64,000 bases of DNA from Lineus longissimus (lineage: Eukaryota > Nemertea > Pilidiophora > Heteronemertea > Lineidae): assembly GCF_910592395.1 (NCBI RefSeq), contig NC_088326.1, positions 7,385,001 through 7,449,000 of the forward strand, given 5' to 3'. The notes under the pieces were generated by a model. It saw nothing but the letters and a program-made list of their open reading frames with translations, was not told the DNA's origin and did no database searches. A program made the position numbers and the translations under genes. Shown one piece after another: positions 1-11,987 of the stretch. Every line of letters begins with the position of its first letter. Positions within the stretch are counted from its first letter, which is position 1.

Positions 1-302
1 CTCTTGGCCCAGGTAATGATAATTACTTACAAACAACGACTAATTTCAACGTAATTGACCCGAAAGGTAATGAATTACAAACAACGACTATTTTGAACAT
101 GGTGACTCTCTCCGCCCCCCCTTCAGCAAACAACGCTAACAATATAAGTCAGTCATAGCTCTTGGCCCAGGTAATGATAATTACGTACAAACAATGACTA
201 ATTTCAACGTAATTGACCCGAAAGGTAATGAATTACCAACAACGACGAATTTGAACATGGGGACTCTCTCCGCCCCCCCCCTTCAGCAAACAACGCTAAC
301 GA
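1..302. repeat. Tandem duplication, 158-bp period
   Basis: Two adjacent near-identical copies start at positions 1 and 159, each opening with CTCTTGGCCCAGGTAATG and ending in a C-rich tract followed by TTCAGCAAACAACGCTAAC. The second copy ends near 302. The left edge of the window may cut a longer array. I see no coding potential. Confidence 0.85.
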
Positions 303-2994
303 TAGGTATAGGCACCCAAAAATTCAAATTGCTAGAAATTGGTCATTAGCATGATAAATCACATTGACTTTGGACCAAATGGGAGCACAGAAAATTTGAG
401 CTCATTATCTTCAGCGGTTTTTGAGAAATTGTATTTTTCAGTTTTTGTACGCCCCCCCTCGGCGGCCGGCACGAAACGTTAAATAAAGTGGTTTTTGGTG
501 GTCAATAAGGCAGTAATTAGGAGATATATAGTAGTCATTTTGCTTTTATTTCACCATCCCTACCCTCTAGTCTCAGGAAAAACAGGATCAGTGGCAGCAG
601 GTACATACTTTTTGAGTAATCGGGGTTTCAAAATGCTCTTTTTTTGGCCCTGGAAGCATTTTTGGGGTGTCATATCTTCCGAGATATACTGTTCAGAGCC
701 CCAGAAGACTTATTTCCCGAGGCAGTAGGGTAGCTTCAATGAGTCTATTTAATTTGAGAGGTGCCAGAAGGTTAGAAAATGTTTTATCGGGATCCAAAAA
801 TGCCTCCAGCTCAAGTTTTGACAATGGCAAAAAGTTACGAAAATTGTTTAAAATACATGTAATAAAAAGTGCCGATTTTTGAAAATTCACAAAAAATACA
901 GTTTTTGCCGAATAATGATGAAAGTGGCATATTAGGGTATATTTGACCCCCTTAACCTGATAAAAGGCTCAATTTAGCCATTACTTGTGTGTTTGTCCAA
1001 GCATTTCATGAATGAAAATCAGTAAAACAGGAAAAAGGCCAGATATTGTCCAAAATCGAATATTTTCGAAAATTCACCAAAAATCCAAATTTTGGCCTAC
1101 GATAATGAAATTGGTACCCCAGAGTAAAATTGGCCCTCTAAATCTGGGAAACTACCCAGTTTTTGCTGTATCGAAAATGATTCTCCAGTGAATTTATGAT
1201 TGAAAATCAGGAGAAGTGCGAAAACTTCGACAAATGTAAAGTTAGTACAAGGTAAATTTTTGCCTCAATTGATAACTTAGGACGTATATATGACCTCCTA
1301 AATCCGATAAATAGTCTTTTACTATACATGAATAATGGTTCTCCTGAGGATACAGCAATACTAAAGACCCTGTCAAACTAGGAAAATGTCAAAAATGTCT
1401 CAATTCGTGGCATGCCTATTTCGATAGTTGGGGGCAAAAGCAGCCTTCGGAGCAGCGTTCACACCATTGCACCGTTCATGACACCAAAGCCGCTTCACGC
1501 CTGAGCTGGAGAGTTGCCCAGACGAGCGAATTATCATAATAAATTTCATTGCGACCACTCTCGTCCCAGGAATATTTGTGTGCTTCATCGAAATGCTAAA
1601 GAATAGCAGTAAGATCGTTGGCGAGGTACATCCCGCCGATGTTGAGGCATTTCACTAATTTGTTGACCGACAGACCGTTTTCAGCGGATTATAGAAATAA
1701 ACTTGGTCAAGAAGATACTCTAAGCTACGTACCAGGGGTGGTGACTAAGTGCCGCTTGCTTCTCGAGCTGAGATCAAGGTGATCATTTCTCCTGCCCAGC
1801 CGGGTTCGTAGATGGCCGGAACGGCACTGGACGAGCCATGGTGATGATATAGTGCGGCAGTTGTTATGCTAATAATTATGAAGTTCGACTACTTTCTCCA
1901 TGTAAAATAAATATATTTGTATTTTGGTAATAAAAGTATTCTTTTATATTAAATTCCAAGTAAAAATTAGTTAGTTATTCAATTATGTAGTAAAATGCGG
2001 CTGCGCGGAGTGATATGAAACTTTCAATACAGTTCTGTCATGAAAGTCAAGCAAAGGCTCAACTCGATTGAACTACCTCAGCTGGTCAAGTTTATTCGTG
2101 ATAAAAACTCAGGTGAGTGGCCTGCAGTTACATTTGCATTTAGGAAATACCCCTAGGGTTGTAGTCAGGCTATAGTTTAAATCAGGTGCGCTCCAGTTAC
2201 GGTATGTGGAAGGGTTTTTTCCTGCTGCGCATATCGACTCGTCGACAGCTCTCAATCAAAATGGATTCTCCCTCACCTCTCGGATCGCTGAAACAAGACC
2301 ACTAATGAATATTCATAGGTTGGAGGGTCGAGGCCTATTAATTAGGACGAGTGCATGTTTTTAACTCTCGAGTACATATTTGGAGAGGTATTGAAAAAAT
2401 ATTTGTTGTGGCAAGTCTAAAGATATAAAGAAATTATTTAATGAAAAAATTAATTTCGAATTTTGCTAATTTGGTAATAGGGGGCGTGTTTTAAGATTTT
2501 TCTGCCAGTTGGCTGAAAAGAGTGGAAATATCAATGTCTGTCTAATTTGTCGATTATCAAAAAATTTCCGTGGTCAACTAACAGTTTATTTTTCACCATT
2601 TACTTGCCCGACTGTCCGGAATATCATAACAAAATTTCAGATTCACAACCCCACGCAGTATTTGATGCGTGGCGGTCAAACATTGACAATTTAACTGCTA
2701 AAAGGCTTAAAAAGTCAATTGTGGTCTTGTCTCCTCTTGTCCATGACTATTATGATTATTAAACAATTTGTTTGATCATTAGAAGCTGATCATCATCATG
2801 AGTCGTGACGAGGCGGTGATCATGATGGAGTGACTTGAAGAGAAAAAAAATGGTAGGCCTATTGGTAGTAGACGTAGTGCAGATTTTATTGCCGTTGGGA
2901 ACCTGGCGAAATTAGGGTAGGCCGATTCGCTATTGTACATAACGTATGTCATCGTGTTTTGTTTTTCAATTTATTTTGGGGAATTGGCATTTTT
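303..2994. other. Non-coding stretch with a degenerate ~185-bp tandem repeat
   Basis: I find no supportable gene here. Between about 740 and 1340 roughly three degraded units recur at about 185-190 bp. They share GAAAATTCAC, AATGATGAAAGTGG-like and AATCAGTAAAACAGG-like phrases, for example near 880, 1069 and 1230. The remainder is AT-rich unique-looking sequence with short random reading frames only. Confidence 0.5.
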
Positions 2995-3843
2995 GGCTCA
3001 CCGTAGGGGAGTCTATACAATACCGCAGTGTCCGTCGTCGTCGTCGTCGTCGTCCGTCGTATCCTAGTTCAAAAACAGTGGCACGTTTTTTAACCACTAG
3101 GCCTATGAACTTAAAACTTTGTACACATGACCCCCTAGGTCAGATGACCCGTGACACTAAATTTCTGTCTGATCTAATTCTCTACTTCGCCACCAGGGGG
3201 CCAAATGTGGATATCTAAAAAGTGTGATATCTCGCTTATTAGTGACTTGTTTTCGATAAAACTTTTGTGGTAGGTACTCATAGCAAGGATACATCATATA
3301 TCTTACGGGTTTTTAATTTGATCTACTTTTCAAGGTCGCAGAGGTCAAATGGCGTGAATTGGCCGTTTGAGTGTAACTATGGCACGTTTCTCAACCACCA
3401 AAGCTATGAGCTTGAAACTTGGTACATATAACCCCCTATATCAGATAACCTCTGGTGCTGAATTTCAGCCTGATCTGATTCTTGACTTTGCCACCAGGGG
3501 GCCAAAACAGAAAAAGTAAGAAGTGCAATAGCCTGCTTATCAGCAAATTGTTTTTGATGAAATTTTTATGGCAGGGACCCCTAGCAAGGTTACCTCAGAT
3601 GTTGCACAATTTTTCGGATTTGACCTACTTTTTAAGGTCGCAGAGGTCAAATGGCGTAAATTTGCCGTTTGAGTGTAACTATGGCACGTTTCTCAACCGC
3701 AACAGTTATGAACTTGAAACTTTGAACAAATGACCCCCTAGGTCAGTTGACCTTTTACACTGAATTTTGGTTCGGTCTGATTATTGACTTGGCCACCAGG
3801 GGGCCCAAACTCAAAACTCAAAAGTGTGATTTCTCGCTTATTA
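2995..3843 (+). mobile_element. Family B dispersed repeat, 5' part
   Basis: It begins GGCTCACCGTAGGGGAGTC, followed by a (TCG)n tract near 3029-3060. Then come internal units of about 300 bp, each containing the phrases GGCACGTTTCTCAACC, CCACCAGGGGGCC and AGGTCGCAGAGGTCA. The repeat is cut at 3843 by the element C insertion and resumes at 5666. It has no reading frame of its own. The arginine- and serine-rich frames around (TCG)n are artefacts of the microsatellite. Confidence 0.75.
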
Positions 3844-5665
3844 TGCCCCCGCTAAAGTGGGGGCATTATGTTCTTAGGTGGTTTCCGGCCGCCGCGTCGT
3901 CCGCCGCGTCCGCCGCACTGAATTCCAGACTATAACTCAAGAACCCCTTGCTTGGCTGACTTGAAATTTTTAGGGGGTGTAGGCCTAGTGTGTCAAAGGG
4001 TCCCTGTTGTTTTTTGGCGCGTTCCAAAATCCAATATGGCTGCAAGCCGCCATCTTAGATTTTTGCATTCCGCTCGTTTACTAGAGAACCGGAGGTCCAA
4101 CAGTCTTTAAACTTTTGTGGCGTAATGGTCTATGGTTGGGGAGGTTCCCTATCGATTTTGGGCCTGACCCGAAATCAAAGATGGCCGCCAGCCACCATCT
4201 TAGATTTTCGCATTCCGCTCGTTAACTGGAGAACCGGAGGTCCAACAGTCTTCAAACTTTTGTGGCGTAATAGTCTATGGTAGGGGAGGTGCCCTATCAA
4301 TTTTGGGCCCGACCCGAAATCAAAGATGGCCGCCAGCCACCATCTTAGATTTTGGCATTCCGCTCGTTAACTGGAGAACCAGGGGTACGTCCAACAGTCT
4401 TCAAACTTTTGTGGTGTAATGGTCTATGGTAGTGGAGGTTCCCTATCGATTTTGGGCCAGACCCGAAATCAAAGATGGCCACCAGGTCCCCGACTTGGTG
4501 ATTTGTATTCCGCCCCGTAAATTAAGAACCGAGTGAGTGACAGACCTGAAACTTATGTGGTGTTATTACCTAGTGTAGGGGAGGTTCCCTATCCATTTTT
4601 GGCCCGATCTGAAATCCAAGATGGCTGCCAGGCCCGACTTGGTTTTTCGCATTCCGACCTGTAACTCAAGAACCAAGTGAGTGACAGACCTGAAACTTAT
4701 GTGGTGTGATGAGGTTGTGTAGGGGAGGTTCCCTGTCGATTTTTGGCCTGACCCAAAATTCAATATGGCTGCCAGCAGCCAACTTAGATTTTGGTATTCC
4801 GATTGTTAACTGAAGAACTAGAGGTTTGACACACTTCAAACTTTTGTGGTGTAATGGTCTTCAGTAGGGGAGTTTCTCTATCGATTTTGGGCGCATTCCA
4901 GAATCCAAAATGGCCTCCAGCCGCCATCTTAGATTTTTGCTGAGATGAGATAAGATAAGAGATGAGATAAATAGCCACGCATGTCTACACGCAATTCCTA
5001 TTCATTGATATCCGAGCATTGGATATTCTGTGACTGACACCAGGAGAAGGGATAAATAGCCTGACAGTTGTTATTCATTAGCATGTAAGCAATGGATATT
5101 CTGTGACTGATTCTAGCAGATTGCACTAGCTACCCGGCAGTGACTAGTCTTTAACTTCCTGAGTACCAGAAATTCTGTCACTGATTCCAGGCGATCGCAT
5201 AATTGATGCTGTTCCAGTAACAGGGTCAACACCTTGCCCACTGATCTTCTGTGTAAATTGCTAGCAGGCAATCGCCTTGGAAACGGCAAAAACTTAAAAG
5301 ATCAAGGAGATGACAACGGCGAAAATAGTATAGACCACGCTTCACCTCTGTAGTGAGTAAATGGGAAAACCAACCTCTGCTGTTCACGTGCATGTCTATT
5401 GTCAGACCAACTAGCCCAGTCAACAGCCATATTATTGTGGATGTTATTTGAGAGCCTCCACAAAATTTCATAAACAGCCACAGAGAAGATATTATCGTAT
5501 TTATGCGCTTATAATCGCACTGCGCTTATATTTGAGGTGCGCTTATAGCCACAATTTCATATTTATAGGCTAAATAACGCACGCAATGAACATATTAACA
5601 CACCGAACACACCAGAGTGGGGGCATACATTCGCAATTTGCCCCAATTGCGTTATATATTTCTAG
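3844..5665. mobile_element. Element C inserted into family B (TTA duplicated)
   Basis: The host repeat reads ..CTCGCTTA-TTA at 3841-3843 and resumes TTA-CTGATTTG at 5666, so the 1822-bp insert is flanked by a 3-bp TTA duplication. The insert starts with a hairpin, TGCCCCC-gctaaagt-GGGGGCA (3844-3865). It carries about seven tandem units of about 145 bp at 4020-4940, recognisable by the recurring (G/C)CCATCTTAGATTTT, and ends after a second GTGGGGGCAT motif near 5618. The ends are not simple inverted repeats. I could not assign a superfamily. Confidence 0.65.
4020..4940. repeat. About seven ~145-bp tandem units in element C
   Basis: The unit landmark CCATCTTAGATTT or its CGACTTGGTTTTT variant recurs near 4049, 4192, 4338, 4487, 4633, 4778 and 4922, with spacings of 143-149 bp. 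Each unit also has AACCGGAGGTCCAACAG- or GTGAGTGACAGACCTG-like and GGGGAGGTTCCCTATCGAT-like stretches. The same unit recurs outside the array at 7740-7938 and 8908-9190. Confidence 0.8.
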
Positions 5666-5900
5666 TTACTGATTTGTTTTTGATAAAAGTTTCATGGTAG
5701 GTACTCCTAGCAGGGATACATCACATATCTTACGGGTTTTTTAATTTGATCCACCTTTCAAGTTCACAGAGGTCAAAGTTGAAAACTTTACCGTTCTTGG
5801 TACGTTTTGTCGTTGTTCAATGTAAAGAGTTTTAATTTTGTGTAATAATGCATCTAAGAAGCCACTATTTGTATGCCAAGTTTCAGCCAGATCGGAATTC
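5666..5900 (+). mobile_element. Family B repeat, continuation after element C
   Basis: From TTACTGATTTG onward the sequence continues the family B internal unit (TAGGTACTCCTAGCAGGGATACATC, split by the element C insertion) up to a degenerate AGTTCACAGAGGTCA at about 5760, then diverges into the tRNA-like module that follows. Confidence 0.65.
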
Positions 5901-5998
5901 AAATATGGCCGAAATTGCATGTTTTGTGGGTTTTTCCTCGTATTGTGGCAATCCAAAGGTCGTGAGTTCAAACCCCGGTCAAGGACGGCCAAAAATAT
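5901..5998 (+). repeat. tRNA-like (SINE-type) module with B box, copy 1
   Basis: The block ATGGCCGAAATTGCATG..GGCAATCCAAAGGTCG..GGACGGCCA is repeated nearly exactly at 21827-21925. It contains GAGTTCAAACCCC (B-box core GTTCAAACC at 5966-5974) and is followed by an A/T-rich tail. It resembles the T-arm half of a tRNA. No complete cloverleaf or A box could be drawn, so it is treated as a SINE-like remnant and not a tRNA gene. Confidence 0.5.
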
Positions 5999-6023
5999 TT
6001 TTATTTTTCATCTTTTCCTTTTT

Positions 6024-6074
6024 AGCTCACCTCTTAGCAGAGGTGAGCTTATCCCATACCGTGGCGTCCGTCGT

Positions 6075-6124
<50 letters not shown>

Positions 6125-7162
6125 CGTCGTCCGTTAGCAGGGCACGTTTCGTAACTGTTAGAGCTATTGAGTTGAAACTTGGTACACATGTACCCTTATG
6201 TAATGACACCTTGGAGACCAAGTTTCGATCCGATTCGTTTCATGGTTTGGCCACCAGGGGGCCAAACGTTAAAAGTGAAAATATGCAATATCTCCCTTAA
6301 TAGTAGTCGGGAAATTTTGAAAAAAATATGGTAGGTACTTCTAGCAAAGGTGCATCATATATCCTCCGGGTTTTTGATTTGCCCTCCTTTTCAAGGTCAC
6401 AGAGGTCAAATAGTGTAAATTGGCCGTTAGGATGTAACGATGGCACGTTTCTAAACTGCAATGACTATTGATCCCAAATTTGGTACACATTTACCCCTTA
6501 GTCAGGTAATCTCAGGGACCGAAGTTTGGTCCAATATGATTCACCACTTGACCACCAGGGGGCAAAATCAAAAAACCTTAAAAATTTGATTATTCCTTAA
6601 CTTCTTGCCCGATTGCCACCAATTTGATATCATGGGTACATCTAACCGCCATACAATATATGTCACACAGGTTTTTAATTTGACCTTCTTGTCAAGGTCA
6701 CAGAGGTCAAATGGCGTAAATTGGCCGTCAGGCCGTAACTATGGCACGTTTCTTAACTGCAATGACTATTGATCACAAATTAAGTACACATGTACCCCTT
6801 GGTCAGGTGGTCTCAGGTACCGAAGTTTGGTGCGATCTGATTTGCCGTTTGGCCTCCAGGGAGGGGGCCAAATCGTAAATTCTTCAAAATGCCATTATTC
6901 CTAGTATTACTTGCCTGATTGGCACCAATTTTATATCATAGGTACATCTAATTCTAACAACCATTCAATGTGTCACCCGGGTCTTCTTTGATTTGACCTA
7001 CTTTTCAAGGTCACAGAGGTCAAATGTACTGTAAATTGGCCATTTTGGGGAAATTGTAATTGCTTGGACCTACATCAAACCTAACACTACATGACACAAT
7101 ACCATGCTCTTTATCCATCTTTCCTCCACATGAGGTGAGCACAATGGCCCTGGCCATTTCAT
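6024..7162 (+). mobile_element. Family A dispersed repeat, copy 1
   Basis: The 5' end is a perfect hairpin, AGCTCACCTC-ttagca-GAGGTGAGCT (6024-6049). It is followed by a long (TCG)n tract (about 6068-6130), three internal units of about 300 bp, and a 3' hairpin, AATGGCC-ct-GGCCATT (7143-7158). It is very similar over its full length to 16200-17322. No protein is encoded. The 150-residue frame through (TCG)n is a microsatellite artefact. Its class is unknown and no target duplication was seen. Confidence 0.75.
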
Positions 7163-7738
7163 TTCTTTTCTGAGTTCTATCTTACAGACAACTTCAGTAT
7201 ACACCTTGTAATTGAACTACAGCACTGTGCAAAAACTTTGAGAATGTCACATTCTGCCTTCTCTTCTCCTAATAATTCATTCCTACATATTGCAGTCAAG
7301 ATGCACACCTTGAGCGAGGAAAGAATCATGAAGAATTGTTAACAAATGTCAAGAATTTCTGCATAATCCCAAATTTTTTTCATCACTGCTGTAAACATCA
7401 TTTGATTATACTGTGATTTATCAATCATTCATTGTCACTGCACCTCTATTTTCAAATCACTTGCTGGTCAAGACCTAATAAATCAAAATCATCTCTTTTG
7501 CAAATATGACTTGTTCATCCATTCTCACCAAATCATTTACCTTGACAACCAACCTACTGGCGGGGATTGCCCATCAGTATCCAATGCAATGAAGACAACA
7601 ATTTTTGGCTACATACTGTAGCACTTTCTGTAACTGTCTTCTAAAAATACTTACGGTGAGCACAATGGCCCCTGGCCGTTTCATTGTATTATCCCCCACC
7701 ACACGATCAAATGTACAGCCCTAACCCTAACCCTACAC
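7163..7738. other. Spacer with an orphan family-B 3' end and a short telomere-like run
   Basis: There is no gene. At 7652-7685 is an isolated family-B-type terminus, TACGGTGAGCACAATGGCC, with its hairpin AATGGCC-cct-GGCCGTT (7664-7680). At about 7721-7737 three CCCTAA-type units occur, too short to indicate a real telomere. Confidence 0.5.
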
Positions 7739-7739
7739 A

Positions 7740-7938
7740 AAATCCAAGAGTGCTGCCAGGCTACCAACTTGGTTTTTCCCTTTCCGCGCCATTACTTTAG
7801 AAGTGAGTGACTATAGCCTATAGTGAGTCACAAACCTGAAACTTTTAAGGTGTGATGACCAAGTGTGGGGAAGGTACCCAATCGATTTTGGACCTGACTC
7901 AAAATCCAAGATGGCTGCCAGGCCAAAACATGGTTTTT
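7740..7938 (+). repeat. Element-C unit, left part, interrupted
   Basis: This is about one unit of the ~145-bp element-C repeat, with AAGTGAGTGACTATAGCC- and AAGATGGCTGCCAGG-like phrases. It breaks off at TGGTTTTT where the family A copy begins. The unit resumes at about 8908 with CACATTCCGCCCCATAAC. Confidence 0.65.
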
Positions 7939-8907
7939 AGCTCACCTCTCAGCAGAGGTGAGCTTATCCTATACTGTGGCGTCCGTCGTCCATTGTTGTC
8001 GTCTGTCATCGTTATCATTGTCGTCGTCGTCATTCGTCGTCCGTTAGCAGGGCACGTTGCGTAACTGTTAGAGCTATTGAGTTGAAACTTGGTGCACATG
8101 TAGCCTTATGTAGTGGCACTTTGGAGACCAAGTTTCGGTCCGGTTCGGTACATGGTTTGGGCACCAGGGGGCCAAACATTAAAAGTAAAAATATGCAATA
8201 TCTCCCGTAATACTGGTCGGAAAATTTTGAAAAAAAATATGGTAGGTACTCCTAGCAAAGGTACATCATATATCCTCCGGGTTTTTGATTTTACCTACTT
8301 TTCAAGGTCACAGAGGCTAAACTTTATTAAATCACTGTAAGGTGGCACGTTTCGTTTCTCTTTGAGCTATAAGCCTCTAAACTTGTGTGGACATGTATCT
8401 TGTGACCCTCTAATCTACCTCTGAAATTTGGCGTGCTTGGACATCAAATATGGCCGCCAGGCAGCCATCTTGAAAATTGAACAAAGTCATATTACTCTGA
8501 AACTGATGATTGAATTTCAACCAAATTTCTTGTGTTTATGTATCTATGCACCCTCTCCATTATCCCAAATTTTCAGTCAAATCTGTCACCTAATACGGCT
8601 GCCAGGCGGCCATCTTGAAAATCATTCAAAGTCCTATTACTCTGAAACTGATAATTGAATTGCAACCAAATTTCATGTGATTAGGCCTATGTATCTATGT
8701 ACTTTTTATGTTCTTTTTATGTTATCCCCAATTTTCAATGTAATCTAATGACAAATATGGCCGCCATGTTGAAAATTCAACGTTTCCTTGTTACTCCCTA
8801 AACTGTTGATTAGATGTCAACCAATTTCCAAGTGACATGTACATCGACTGCAATTAGCATGCACTAACATTAACTGAGGTGAGCACATGGTCCCTGGACC
8901 ATTCATT
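7939..8907 (+). mobile_element. Family A dispersed repeat, copy 2 (divergent interior)
   Basis: The 5' hairpin is AGCTCACCTC-tcagca-GAGGTGAGCT, followed by a decayed (TCG)n tract and one family-A unit. The rest differs and contains three copies of an ATGGCCGCCAGGCAGCCATCT-like phrase. The 3' hairpin is ATGGTCC-ct-GGACCAT (8887-8902), with paired changes relative to copy 1. It lies inside an element-C unit with no evident target duplication. Confidence 0.65.
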
Positions 8908-9190
8908 CACATTCCGCCCCATAACTTGAGAACTGAGTGAGTGACAAACCTGAAACGTCTATGGTGTGATGACCAAGTATGAGGGAGGTTCCCTATTATT
9001 GATTTTGGACCCGATACAAAATCCAAGATGGCTGCCAGGCTGTTTTCTTTGTTTTTGGATTCCGCCCCATAACTCAAGAAGAACCGAGTGAACGACAGAC
9101 CTGAAACTTATGTGGTGTGATGTCCTAGGGTAGAGGAGGGTTCCTATCGATTTCGGACCCACCCAAAATCCAACATGGCCGGCAGGCCAC
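8908..9190 (+). repeat. Element-C units, right part
   Basis: The element-C unit interrupted at 7938 continues here for about two units, with CATTCCGCCCCATAAC, GAGTGAGTGACAAACC and AAGATGGCTGCCAGG phrases. It then ends in sequence with no recognised feature. Confidence 0.6.
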
Positions 9191-9794
9191 CAACTTTATA
9201 CTAGCTATACCACACCATTTTTTTAACTTCATAAAACACACAATATTTCTAGATAGGGTGATAGAGCTGGAGGTAAGGATCAAAGTGTTTTTTGAATTTT
9301 GAAAATCGGTTAATAAATAACGAAATGACATTGATTTATATATAAAGACCTCTTATTGTTTCACAAATCCATTACAATGGGTTCTGTAGTACATTTGGAC
9401 ATGTGGGTCACGTCATTTAGCAGGGGGGTAGAGGGGCCTACCCTAGGGCAAAGAATTTTTAAAAGGTACACATTTCTCTCCTATTTTCTTGTCTACACTG
9501 CCCAAAAAAGGGCGGAAAATGATGAAAATTTCCAGACAGCATTTTTTTCTCATGCCGAATCCATTGGCGACCATCTTGGGATTGGCGGCAGCCATCTTGG
9601 ATTCAAAATGTCCACCACTTATATTTATGCAGACTGCTATAGCAGGAGTCTGCAACGATGTGTGGCATGTAATATGTCTACGGAAAGCTTGTGACGATGC
9701 CACTTGAAAAAAATGTCGGAATGAGTGGCGGCCATCTTGGATTTTCAATGGCGGCCATTTTGGATTTTTACAATGCCGAGGTAAGTGTACATCA
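9191..9794. other. Non-coding stretch with GGCGGCCATCTTGGAT motifs
   Basis: I see no gene. Several copies of the short phrase GCCATCTTGGATT or GCCATTTTGGATT occur (about 9570-9770). A matching phrase recurs at about 12124, beyond the LINE. This suggests that the LINE inserted into one older repeat. Confidence 0.4.
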
Positions 9795-11987
9795 CCAGGA
9801 TACTATATATATATATAAATGATGCTTATATGGCGCAGTATCCAGACAATTGTCTGCTCAATGCGCTTTACAATGGAAAACCCCAACTCATCCAAAGGCC
9901 TCCCGAAAGAGGTGGGTTTTCAGAAGGACTCTGAATGAGCTAAGGTTGTCGCACAATCTCAGTCGCTCGGGTAGAGCATTTCAGAGCTGTGGGGCTGCGA
10001 GAGAGAAAGCCCGGTCACCGTATGATGGTACAACCGGCTTTGGACTCACCCGCAGCCTGACACACCCCCGCGCTCGCACGTCAAACGAATGAGACTGCGC
10101 GACAATGAGCTCGGAAATATAAGATGGAACCAGTCCATAGATTGCTTTAAAAGCAAACATGAGAACCTTGTATTGAATTCGCTGTGCTACCGGCAACCAG
10201 TGCAGTTCATGGAGAAGTGGAGTTATATGCACCGACATCCGGCATCTGACTACCAGACGAGCAGCAGCGTTCTGCACTTTCTGCAATGGCCCCACTGTGA
10301 TTGCGGGGAGACCAACAAGCAGGGAATCCAGTCTCGAGGTTACCAGAAGCTGGGTGAATAAGCGATTTGTATCTGCTGAGAGATACCTCCTGACTTTGCC
10401 TATGTTGTGTAGTGCCATATTCGCACGTTGGACGGTGGAGGAGACATGCTGCTTAAAAGTAAACAGGCCGTCGAAAATCACTCCAAGATTCCTTGCACAG
10501 TCAGATGGCTCAACAACACAGTCCACAACCCTGATTCCTTGGATATCCGGCAAGGAGCGAGTGTACATTGATCGTATAAACAGGAACACAGTCTTGTCAT
10601 TATTGCATGCGAGATCATTCTCGCCCAGCCATCGGCTAACGTCAGTTGCACTTCCACTAATTGTCTCTACAGCGGCACATGCATTTGACAGAAGAACAGC
10701 CAAGTACTCTTGAGTATCGTCGGCATACAAGTGGTAGCCCCCATCGTGGTTGCCATCTGCACCACGTTCGAGAATGCCAGCCAAGGGGTTTGTGTAGAGG
10801 GAGAAAAGAACCGGTCCAAGAACGGAGCCCTGTGGAACACCACAACTCAAGCCCACCGGACTTGATGTTTCTGTACCAATGCGAACACGCTGTGACCTGT
10901 TTGTCAGGTAGGAACGTATCCAAGACAGCGCAATCCCCTCGACACCCATTGCTTGAAGACGACGTATGAGTATCTCGTGGTTGACAGTGTCAAAGGCAGC
11001 GCTGAGATCAAGGAGTACTAAAAGTACACATTTCCTCGATCCCAGTGCCCTGGCGATGTCGTTATGGACCCGTAGGAGAGCAGTTTCGACACAATGCCTT
11101 TCCCTGTAGGCCAACTGATACCTTGTCTGCAACCCATTTGTTCGTATATGTTCCATAAGCTGTTTCGAGACTACCTTTTCCAGGACCTTAGAAAGAAAGC
11201 TAAGGTTAGAGACTGGTCTAAAGTTCTTTAACACCTCCGCATCTAAAGATGCCTTCTTGAGAAGTGGGACAACAATGGCCTCCTTCCACTCCTCAGGGAA
11301 GATCCCTGATGAAAGAGACAGGTTGATGATCTTGGTAATGATTGGCAGCAGCGTGGTTAGGGCATCTTTTACTAGTGACGTAGGTGCTGGGTCAAGACTG
11401 CAATGCTTTGACTTCATCGCCTTGATCACCTTGGCAACATATTGTTCGTCCACCTCCTTAAACATGGAGAGAGAACGTTGCACATTGTATTGTTCACTAG
11501 AGGCCTTGTCAACGTCAACTTGGGGAAGTCTTTGCTTAATGCCAGCGACCTTATCAACAAAGTACGTGTTAAATCGTTCTGCTAGTTAAACATCATCATC
11601 GTGGCTGGGAAGCGGAGATGGTACCTTACGTGATAATAGTTCTTCGACAATCTGTATTGACTCAGACACAGAAGCCGAAGCAAAAGCAGTGTTGTAGTGT
11701 TTGACTTTGGCCTGCTCAATCATAGCATTAACAGACTTGGCCTGTGTCTTCCAGATATCGTGATGAACAGTAAGCCTCGTCCGTCGATATTGGCGCTCAA
11801 GTCGTCGCTCCTCCAGGCGGGCGTGGACTACATCCTGTTCTAAGAATGCGGTCTTGGGGCGTAGAACTATGGTCCTCTGTACCGAGGGTGCATGTGTATC
11901 GAGAGCGAACGAAATCGACTTTCCATAACAACTCACTGACTCTGATAATGACATATCATCTGATATCTCACCAACATTTTCCGCCAA
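9795..11987 (-). pseudogene. CR1/L2-group LINE, 5'-truncated, reverse transcriptase ORF with two stops
   Basis: The minus strand encodes the linker and reverse transcriptase of a non-LTR retrotransposon that copies its RNA at a nicked target. The first part (11987-11586) holds the arginine-rich linker. It is in frame with the RT (11483-9984) across a single TAA at 11588-11586. The RT shows FRPVSNL, DLSAAFDTVNH, GVPQGSVLGP and the catalytic YADD, followed by the thumb region and the PSYGDRAFS-type end. A TGA at 9983-9981 replaces the tryptophan of the usual LWN(A/S)LP motif, and the frame stays open beyond it to the FR..LKTHLF motif. The 3' end is a run of TA dinucleotides near 9809-9821. The endonuclease is missing, as expected for 5' truncation. 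It is not functional as read. Confidence 0.9.

Noticed and set aside
5848-6300. 150-residue frame with a long Arg/Ser run
   Set aside because: It is generated by the (TCG)n tract of a dispersed repeat. Equivalent frames appear on both strands and at every copy of the repeat.
7721-7737. Interstitial telomere
   Set aside because: Only three CCCTAA-type units are present, which is easily chance or a repeat remnant.
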